A stretch of DNA of 42,818 bases. Source: a virus. Both the position numbers and the translations under genes were made by a program. This document shows, piece after piece, positions 36,952 through 42,818 of this stretch. The stretch covers positions 1 to 42,818 of IMG/VR virus record IMGVR_UViG_3300044638_001506. One strand, written 5' to 3'. The notes beneath the pieces were generated by a model. It did not search any database. It had not been told where the DNA came from and saw only the letters and a list, made by a program, of their open reading frames with translations. Every line of letters starts with the position of its first letter. Position 1 is the first letter of the stretch.

Positions 36952-37608
36952 TTATTTTGATTTTCCTTTAGTCTCCCCGCCAAAACCCGGAACTGGGTTT
37001 ACCAATTTACCAGTTGGCTTCTTCTGCGCCCTTAGGTTAGTTGCGTCAAAGCTAGGTGGAGTTTCATCTACCGCTCCGGTGTCTGGGGTGATTTCTTGAG
37101 CTGATGCCTTCAGTTCCTCGTAAGCCATTACAGCTTCAACAAACTTGATTGGGCTAACAAAGCCTTTACCGTTTAGATCCCAGCGGTGTACCTTGCCTTC
37201 TACGATTTCGAAGTGAAGGTGGCGACCAGCAGATGCGCCAGTGTTTCCCATAATCCCAAGGATTGTTCCAGCCTCAATCTTCTGACCAGTCTTTACCTTG
37301 AGTGAGCCTTCAGCCATGTGACCGTATCTAGCAACGTACCACTTGCCATCAATCTTGCTTCTAAGATCAACATAGTAGCCAACGCCACCAAGTGAGCCAT
37401 CGGCGTTCTTTAGCTTCGAAGTTCCTGCATAAACTACAGTTCCGTCATGCCAAGCTTCGCAATAAATCTTTGGGTTACCGCCCCAAATGTCATCGCCGTT
37501 ATGATGCTTCTTAATTTTTTCAATAGGATGCACCCTCCATCCGAAGGGACTTGTAATCTTCCAGGCTTTGCCTTTTTTGCCGTCAATCGGGTACTGTGTC
37601 TTTGCCAT
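36952..37608 (-). CDS. M23-family endolysin (LytM/lysostaphin-like peptidase)
   Basis: A 218-aa protein. SPFGWRVHP (20-28) opens the domain. Metal ligands are in HHNGDD (His36, Asp40) and RHLHFE (His132), and RYGHM carries His97. These are the LytM motifs of zinc endopeptidases that cut peptidoglycan cross-bridges. Residues 160-218 form a flexible Pro/Lys-rich tail that may bind the wall. No signal peptide is present, so release depends on the holin genes downstream. It could alternatively be a virion lysin. Confidence 0.88.
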   Translation of the reverse strand: MAKTQYPIDGKKGKAWKITSPFGWRVHPIEKIKKHHNGDDIWGGNPKIYCEAWHDGTVVYAGTSKLKNADGSLGGVGYYVDLRSKIDGKWYVARYGHMAEGSLKVKTGQKIEAGTILGIMGNTGASAGRHLHFEIVEGKVHRWDLNGKGFVSPIKFVEAVMAYEELKASAQEITPDTGAVDETPPSFDATNLRAQKKPTGKLVNPVPGFGGETKGKSK

Positions 37609-37609
37609 G

Positions 37610-37975
37610 CTAGTTCCTTGCTATCCAGTTTACAAATAAGTTTCCATCGTCTGATGTGCCAGCGACTCTAGTAATTTTTGCAGTGCAGCCCGTTGTGGTT
37701 ACGCCAAAGAAGCCCACGGTATAAGCGCTTCCGGTTGCAGTCATCTGGACACTGCCTACAATGCTAGGGGCTGCCGCGAATGCGGTTGCAAATGTAATGG
37801 CTGCAGTGTTTGAGTTACCAACGGTTGTGCCAACGGTTACTGCGGTAGTCTTGCCGGACTGGATTCTCTTGACAGCAGTGTCAATTGAGGTCGCCATAGT
37901 TGAGAAAACGCTTTCTAGCGGTGCGATGTTGTCGCTAGAAGTTGGGTAGTAAATACCGTTTGTAGTGGTTGCCAT
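37610..37975 (-). CDS. Small fibre/tail-tip protein
   Basis: A 121-aa protein. The N-terminus MATTTNGIYYPTSSDNIAPLE with STMATSIDTAVKRI resembles the start of many short phage fibre proteins that describe an initial 'ntNGIYYP..D'. A beta domain follows (VTVGTTVGNSNTAAITFATA; GNLFVNWIARN). It is transcribed from a TAGAAT box exactly 6 nt before the ATG. It lies between an S74-type fibre and the M23 lysin. Confidence 0.75.
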   Translation of the reverse strand: MATTTNGIYYPTSSDNIAPLESVFSTMATSIDTAVKRIQSGKTTAVTVGTTVGNSNTAAITFATAFAAAPSIVGSVQMTATGSAYTVGFFGVTTTGCTAKITRVAGTSDDGNLFVNWIARN

Positions 37976-37979
37976 AGTA

Positions 37980-38117
37980 CTATTCTACCTTATCGGTTTC
38001 TGGGTTTAATAGATTTTCAATGGTTGCTCGGAGCACAGCTATCTCCTGCGCCTGAGTTCCGATTTGATCTCTCATGTGCTTTAGCAAGTCTTCGACTTTA
38101 ATTTGTTTTTGTTCCAT
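37980..38117 (-). CDS. 45-aa coiled-coil protein
   Basis: MEQKQIKVEDLLKHMRDQIG, then TQAQEIAVLRATIENLLNPE and TDKVE. The heptad pattern suggests a coiled coil. The start overlaps the stop of the S74 fibre gene (TAATG). The last codons overlap the leaderless promoter of the next gene. Such small coiled-coil proteins beside fibres could be assembly chaperones; this is inference. Confidence 0.65.
   Translation of the reverse strand: MEQKQIKVEDLLKHMRDQIGTQAQEIAVLRATIENLLNPETDKVE
37982..37987 (-). promoter_or_regulatory. Leaderless late promoter, -10 box TAGAAT
   Basis: ATAAGG-TAGAAT, 6 nt (AGTACT), then the ATG at 37975 on the minus strand. The same AAGG prefix and spacing occur at 1017 and 3268. 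It lies inside the end of the preceding coding sequence. Confidence 0.5.
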
Positions 38118-39112
38118 TATGCGCCATTCTCTAAGGTTTCTATTCTAATGTAAAGCTCTTGAATAAGTGCAAGCATGCTAGGAACTACGTAACGAGGGTT
38201 CCAGTCGGTAGCATCTCCGCCATCTTGCTCAATTGCAATTGGATAGATTTCTTTCATATCTTCTGCGATAAATCCAGGAATCATTTTATCAAAACGAGTG
38301 TCTTCTCTTCTTAAATAATCTTCATTGTATTTAAAAGCAACTACTGGTATCTCTAAAAGTTTTTTAGGATCTAGTTCTATTTCCTCGGTTATAGGGGTTA
38401 TAGAATTTTTAAACATTCTACTAGAAGCCGTAGACCTAAATACTTGCCCAGCGCCTCCAGTACCAACCCTCATATTTGCAGCAGATGAATCTGTACCAAG
38501 GTTTGGCATAAACACAGTCGAACTTGCCGTGAAAGTACCGCTTGAAGTAAAAGAAGAGCTTGTGCTAACAAGACCAGCGGCTAAGTAAACTTGCCCAGAA
38601 AAAGCTGTAACGCTTGATCCGTCCCCTACCATTCGTGCACCGCTGTTCCAAACCTGAACATAATTGCTGCCACTAGAGGATTCCATATTAACCGAAGGAA
38701 CTGCATCGCCACCTTCTTGTACTAGTTTTCCTGAGTAGGTTCCTCCTGGGCTATAAAAATCTAAAGTAGTTCCAGATAACACAATCCTTTGACCGCTTGA
38801 ACCAGTCTGAACAGTAACACCAGTGATTGTTCCACCATTAATGTTGCTTGCATTGATTGTGTAGCTGCTTCCAGTTGAGCCTAATCCAGTAAGACCATTT
38901 ATTGCTGATGTTGCTTCAGCGGATGCAGTCTTTACATCAGATACAACTTTGGTCAAGCTAATCAAAGAGCTATTGAGCTGATTGTCACGAGCGGCATTGT
39001 TAACCTCATTTGCTTTGTCTGAAGTTACAACATTTGAAAGTTGCTTTTGAACCTCACGAGCCCATGGCTGAGCAGGCTCAGGTAGATTGTTCTTTGGGAA
39101 AATTACTGTCAT
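38117..39112 (-). CDS. Tail fibre with C-terminal intramolecular chaperone (S74-like)
   Basis: A 331-aa protein. The N-terminal VIFPKNNLPEPAQPWAREV motif (3-21) also begins the collagen-like fibre at 7207-8604. A helical region and a Ser/Thr/Gly-rich beta-helix-like shaft follow (about 75-225). The C-terminal part has STASSRMFKNSITPI near 230, PVVAFKYNEDY and PGFIAEDMKEIYP, the peptidase S74 pattern of an auto-cleaving trimerisation chaperone with a Ser/Lys dyad. It overlaps the upstream gene by 4 nt. Confidence 0.87.
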   Translation of the reverse strand: MTVIFPKNNLPEPAQPWAREVQKQLSNVVTSDKANEVNNAARDNQLNSSLISLTKVVSDVKTASAEATSAINGLTGLGSTGSSYTINASNINGGTITGVTVQTGSSGQRIVLSGTTLDFYSPGGTYSGKLVQEGGDAVPSVNMESSSGSNYVQVWNSGARMVGDGSSVTAFSGQVYLAAGLVSTSSSFTSSGTFTASSTVFMPNLGTDSSAANMRVGTGGAGQVFRSTASSRMFKNSITPITEEIELDPKKLLEIPVVAFKYNEDYLRREDTRFDKMIPGFIAEDMKEIYPIAIEQDGGDATDWNPRYVVPSMLALIQELYIRIETLENGA

Positions 39113-40722
39113 GCTACTGGCTCCGCGCTCATTAGTGGGATAACTGTGAACTCATTAAATTTTAGCGCTTCATTTGGGAAAGTGCTTGGATTGAGTGCGG
39201 TATTGGTAAAATCTGCAAAGTCAAGCCCGGTCCACTTAGCGTTAAAATCAGCAAAGGTAGCTGCAATAGTGCCGTTTACGTTTGTGCCGGTTGCTGAGTA
39301 GGATACGTTATTGATCCTAAACTTATTGCTTTCAACGGTCCTGAGTTTACCCGGAGTTTCGCCAAAAGGCTGGATGGTAGAAACTTCTTCTGTGAGCAGT
39401 ACGCTAGGGCCACAGATAGCCTGAGCAGCTGAGACACCTCTGGTGTACAAAGCATTCAAGCTTGTAATAAACGGGTTATCAATTGATGGAGCTGAAGTAT
39501 CGTTAGTAAAAGAAACGTCAGCGCCAGTAGAAATAGTGTGACTTACTTTGTCATAAAAAACACCGCTACCGGTAATGTAAAGCGCAGGATACTCTTCCCC
39601 GTCTGCAACTTCAATACCGATTCGATAAGGTGAAAAGCCCAAGTTTGCATCAGCTGCATGGGTCAGCGATTCTGCTACAGGTGCAACTACGGTTATCTCA
39701 ATCTCGGTTGGATTCTCTGTCAGGGCAACAGTTACGCTACCGCCCTGAGCAAGCCACTGAGATGACTGCAAAAGAATACCGTCATTACCTGCAACTACAT
39801 ACTGGCCCTGTGAGCCTGTGTAAGGCAAGGGCAAGATAGAGTTTACTGCAGTTGGCTGATTGATCGTTTCCAGCGAGGCATTGATAGTAAGCCTGACTTT
39901 TACGGTCTCTCCTGCGTTTACCTGTATGGCATCGCTAGTAGTTACGTTTCTAGAAACCGATGGCAAGTTATCTTTGTTTACTGACAATGACTGCACAACA
40001 GAGTTCACTTTGTAAGAAGTGTTGTAATTGAACATCTCAAACTTCTGAGCGGTGTCAAAAGAGTTGATTGCAATTGACTGGGAGCTTAGGTCTTGCTGCT
40101 TGAAGTTAGCTTCAGTAGTTTTAGCTTTTCTAAACACAAGTGTGTCAAGGTCCACGTAAGCCTCAATGCCTACGTTGTCAGTTGCGCTTGCGCTCACTGC
40201 TGCACAGAACATCTTGATGTGCTCCCAAAGGTTTCCATTCCAGCCGATAAAGTTTGCAGGGATTAGGTCTAGATCATCATCTAAGGTTCCATCAAATACT
40301 AAGTTGCCGTTAGCAACGGAAATGCCAGCAAGCTCACAGTAGTACTCAAGTGCGCTTAGAAGTGTGTAGCCAGAGCCTCCGTGAGGCAAAGCAGTTACCT
40401 CTTGGTTGAGGCGAGATTCTAGTGTTGTGCCGGTAATAGAAACTACGTCAATGTTCTTGCTTACCTGCTTAACGGTAAACTCTACATCGCCACTTTGGGC
40501 GTGACTGAGCAGCATACGGTTATTGATAAGTAGCTTGCTGTCTGGATGCGTGTTGCCAACCTTGTCGCCAGAAACGGCAAGTGCTGTCACGTTTACCTGA
40601 CCAGTTCCACCAGAAAGCGTAGATGGCTCAAGCGAAGTTACATCTTCGGAGTATTGGTAAGAGACAAGCGATGGTCCAAGAATAGAGCCGTTGCCCTCTA
40701 GGTTTTTTAGTTCTACTTCCAT
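39109..40722 (-). CDS. Minor tail protein (tail-tip/baseplate hub)
   Basis: A 537-aa protein beginning MEVELKNLEGNGSILGPSLV. A beta-rich first half follows (TVKQVSKNIDVVSITGTTLE; ESRLNQEVTALPHGGSGYTL). FIGWNGNLWEHIKMFCAAVS near 165 and a C-terminal half with KFRINNVSYSATG complete it. Length, composition and location between the distal tail protein and fibres fit a hub or receptor-platform protein. No catalytic motif seen. It overlaps both neighbours (TAATG, ATGA). Confidence 0.78.
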   Translation of the reverse strand: MEVELKNLEGNGSILGPSLVSYQYSEDVTSLEPSTLSGGTGQVNVTALAVSGDKVGNTHPDSKLLINNRMLLSHAQSGDVEFTVKQVSKNIDVVSITGTTLESRLNQEVTALPHGGSGYTLLSALEYYCELAGISVANGNLVFDGTLDDDLDLIPANFIGWNGNLWEHIKMFCAAVSASATDNVGIEAYVDLDTLVFRKAKTTEANFKQQDLSSQSIAINSFDTAQKFEMFNYNTSYKVNSVVQSLSVNKDNLPSVSRNVTTSDAIQVNAGETVKVRLTINASLETINQPTAVNSILPLPYTGSQGQYVVAGNDGILLQSSQWLAQGGSVTVALTENPTEIEITVVAPVAESLTHAADANLGFSPYRIGIEVADGEEYPALYITGSGVFYDKVSHTISTGADVSFTNDTSAPSIDNPFITSLNALYTRGVSAAQAICGPSVLLTEEVSTIQPFGETPGKLRTVESNKFRINNVSYSATGTNVNGTIAATFADFNAKWTGLDFADFTNTALNPSTFPNEALKFNEFTVIPLMSAEPVA

Positions 40723-41624
40723 TAGACCTCAGCTAATGTAACTGACATTCCAACTTGCCCATCATTTATGTTTGCAGAATAGTATTCTATCTCTGGGAAG
40801 CTTGCGAACTCTAGTCCAGTAGTTCCGCGCCCCATAACAAAGTCTCCTACTGCTGGGCTTTGTCCGGTTGGTAGAATCTGCGCAATCAATCCAACTACGT
40901 GGAAAGTGCAAGGGCTTGGTGCAACTTTAGCTAAGTAGAACTCAACGTAATCTGCAACGGTGCTGGAGAATGATACGTTTACTCTTGTGCTGGTGTTTAC
41001 GCCAAGCGGAGTTAGCTCAACTGGAGTTGCGCCTGTTCCATTTTTGTAAGCACGACCAAATGCCTTGCCGGTAGTTCCGTGATGACCGTGGAGACCTAGC
41101 CACAAAGTGTGACCAGTAGGGATGTAAAACTTGAAGCGATTGCTTTCGGCGTTTGGGTTTCCAGGCGCTACAAACTTAGCTGCGTTAGCTGGGTAGTCAA
41201 AAGTGTTGTTTCCAACTAGCGAGCTAATGCTTGCGGTTGTGACTACGCTCTTTGTGATTCCAACATCGTCTGGACAGATAGCTTCCCAGTCGGTGTTGAT
41301 CGACACCGCAGGAGCTGACCAAGCAGGCGGAAACATATTTGTCTTAGTGGCGTATGGGTCATTCCAGAAGAACGGGCCAGTGCCGTAAAGACCGTCAGCA
41401 AAGTCCTTGATTGTGTGCAAAGAGTCCTCTAGTGCAGGTGCATTTAGAGACCCCAGCCAGGACATGTCAAAGCGCCTGTGTGAGCCCTGTGAGCGCTTTA
41501 TGTGAGTCTGACCATTAAGCAACTGGGTCTCGTTAATCCAACCGCTTGCTGAGGCTGTCATGCCCGATTGAGGGGCATTTATCCAGGTCTGTTTATTGGC
41601 GTTGCCAAAATAGACTTTTCTCAT
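40722..41624 (-). CDS. Distal tail/minor tail protein
   Basis: A 300-aa protein: MRKVYFGNANKQTWINAPQS at the start, SHRRFDMSWLGSLNAPALED near 53-72 and LYGTGPFFWNDPYATKTNMF near 80-100. The C-terminal half is a beta domain. It follows the tape-measure gene directly (overlapping start), the position of the distal tail protein that joins the tube to the tip complex. Family assignment is by position and by the 'G.GpFfwndP' feature seen in actinophage minor tail proteins. Confidence 0.78.
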   Translation of the reverse strand: MRKVYFGNANKQTWINAPQSGMTASASGWINETQLLNGQTHIKRSQGSHRRFDMSWLGSLNAPALEDSLHTIKDFADGLYGTGPFFWNDPYATKTNMFPPAWSAPAVSINTDWEAICPDDVGITKSVVTTASISSLVGNNTFDYPANAAKFVAPGNPNAESNRFKFYIPTGHTLWLGLHGHHGTTGKAFGRAYKNGTGATPVELTPLGVNTSTRVNVSFSSTVADYVEFYLAKVAPSPCTFHVVGLIAQILPTGQSPAVGDFVMGRGTTGLEFASFPEIEYYSANINDGQVGMSVTLAEV

Positions 41625-42818
41625 TAGTTTGTGCCTCTCTGAGCTAGCACAACGTTGCCAGCATTAGCGGATGAAGCAATTTTAGCATTCTCTGTGTACA
41701 GGTTGACTGGGCGATCAATCACTGCACGAAGGAGTGCGCGGTCTTCTGGTGATAAGTAAGCAACAGTAGAGCCAGAAGCAGACGAACCTATGCCGCTAGT
41801 TGCTCCAAATGAGCCGACTTTTTGCTGGTTTAGTGCATTTAGGAAGTCAACTCCGTAAGTCGAAACTGCCGAAGCTTTTATAACGTATTCGCCATTAGAA
41901 AGCATTGCTGGGATTGAGTCGCTTGTTCCAGTTCCTCGTCCTGAAACATAACCACCAGAAGCTAGCTGTAGTTGAAGTCCTGCAATTTCTCTATTTGCGG
42001 ATTGCATACCAGAACCCAAAGCTCTTCTTCCAGCTGCATCCAAATCACCTTTTACTAATTGTTGCTGACCTACGGCCACTAAGGCTTGTAGTGCTTGAAT
42101 TCTTGCCATGATTGCAAGTTTGTCAATACCACTTGCAGTGAATTTAGTATTAACAGTAGTGTTAGCTTGTTTTATTTTTGCAAGATACTCGTTTACCGCT
42201 TGCTGAGCTGCACTAACGTTTGACTTAAATTCAATGTCAACATTTCTAGGAGTTTCTTTTATAACCTTGCCCATATCGTCAAATGTTTTTAGATAAGGCT
42301 TTAGTGCTTCATTGGAGAATCCAGCTTCAGTTGCGTTTTTCTTAAATTCTTCCTTAAGTTCCCTGACTCTATCACGAAGCTCTTTGCCTTTTACGCCTGT
42401 CTTAGAAAGCATTTCAATGTAAGAGGCATAAGACTGAACTTGATCTCTAAGTACATTTCTATTTTCAATTGCTGAGTCTGTATTGCCATCAGTTGACTTT
42501 GTTAGTTCTGCAGTTGCATCAGAAATGTCTTCTTTTTTATTTGCGATGTTTCCATCAATCTTTGCAATCTTTGCACGAATAATAGCAGCTCTTTGCTCAT
42601 CGCCGTATCGCTCTGCAACTGTAAGCTGGTAGGCCAATATAGACCGGTCTGCTGCAAGTTCTGCAATTTCTGCGTTTGCATCTTTAATTGCTTTTCTAGC
42701 TGTGTCGGCTTTTTCTGCAATATTATTCCAACCCGAAGCAATTTGATCAAGGGCGTCGCGTTTACCAAATCTAATTTCGAATGCTCTAGAAAATACAGCC
42801 CTGAGATCATTTGCATAA
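41624..42818 (-). CDS. Tape measure protein, C-terminal part (cut by right edge)
   Basis: The frame is open from the stop at 41624 to the right edge, so about 397 codons are visible and the true start lies outside. A TTG near 42637 is internal; upstream codons read VFSRAFEIRFGKRDALDQIA and continue the same helical pattern. Long Ala/Lys-rich coiled coils (KIAKIDGNIANKKEDISDAT) are followed by a Gly-rich segment (LASGGYVSGRGTGTSDSIPA, then MLSNGEYVIKASAV), the tape-measure C-terminal motif seen in many siphoviruses. It sets tail length and is ejected with DNA. Confidence 0.87.
   Translation of the reverse strand, partial: YANDLRAVFSRAFEIRFGKRDALDQIASGWNNIAEKADTARKAIKDANAEIAELAADRSILAYQLTVAERYGDEQRAAIIRAKIAKIDGNIANKKEDISDATAELTKSTDGNTDSAIENRNVLRDQVQSYASYIEMLSKTGVKGKELRDRVRELKEEFKKNATEAGFSNEALKPYLKTFDDMGKVIKETPRNVDIEFKSNVSAAQQAVNEYLAKIKQANTTVNTKFTASGIDKLAIMARIQALQALVAVGQQQLVKGDLDAAGRRALGSGMQSANREIAGLQLQLASGGYVSGRGTGTSDSIPAMLSNGEYVIKASAVSTYGVDFLNALNQQKVGSFGATSGIGSSASGSTVAYLSPEDRALLRAVIDRPVNLYTENAKIASSANAGNVVLAQRGTN

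Overview
This window is part of a tailed double-stranded DNA phage genome (a Caudovirales-type siphovirus or similar), cut at both ends. The host is very probably an actinobacterium of moderate GC, perhaps a freshwater planktonic lineage. The evidence is a WhiB-type iron-sulphur regulator, a DUF2637-like membrane protein, an r1t-like holin, actinobacterial-style promoters (TTGACA-N17-TANNNT) and many apparently leaderless late genes. The exact host cannot be read from the window. No integrase, repressor or DNA polymerase is visible, but the genome is incomplete: head-tail connectors, major tail protein and the start of the tape measure are missing and would lie beyond the edges.

Layout. (a) 1-8604, minus strand: fibre, glycine-rich and collagen-like genes, including a duplicated three-gene cassette and an HNH endonuclease. 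(b) 8710-16044, minus: the head module in reverse order, with a secreted C40 peptidase, major capsid, DUF2190-like decoration protein, protease/scaffold, portal, large terminase and probable small terminase. (c) 16217-18990: an amidoligase on the minus strand and a class II glutamine amidotransferase on the plus strand. They flank an 836-bp non-coding hub with a G-quadruplex motif, two families of short direct repeats, two consensus promoters and a candidate small RNA. (d) 19239-34920, plus: the early/replication operon. It starts with small hypothetical genes, followed by SSB, a SNF2 helicase, zinc proteins, WhiB, a PD-(D/E)XK nuclease, a Sak4-like ATPase, a DUF669-like protein, a primase-helicase, a RuvC-like resolvase and a metallophosphoesterase. 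(e) 34926-34956: a bidirectional terminator where the two arms converge. (f) 34976-42818, minus: lysis genes (two or three small membrane proteins and an M23 endopeptidase), then fibre, minor tail and distal tail genes and the C-terminal part of the tape measure.

How it fits together. The plus-strand genes are tightly coupled (TAATG overlaps, AAAGGAG ribosome sites) and appear to run from host-like promoters near 17.7-17.9 kb. The minus-strand late genes instead carry a recurring TA(T/G)AAT box, usually exactly 6 nt before the start codon, with no clear -35. This suggests leaderless late mRNAs and a switch in promoter recognition.

The strongest candidates for something new are the amidoligase/amidotransferase pair around the repeat-rich hub, the promoter-hairpin-T-run small RNA at 17732-17814, and a tRNA-like pseudoknot-capable leader before the primase-helicase at 28774-28914. 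All functional calls come from reading motifs by eye; no database search was run.
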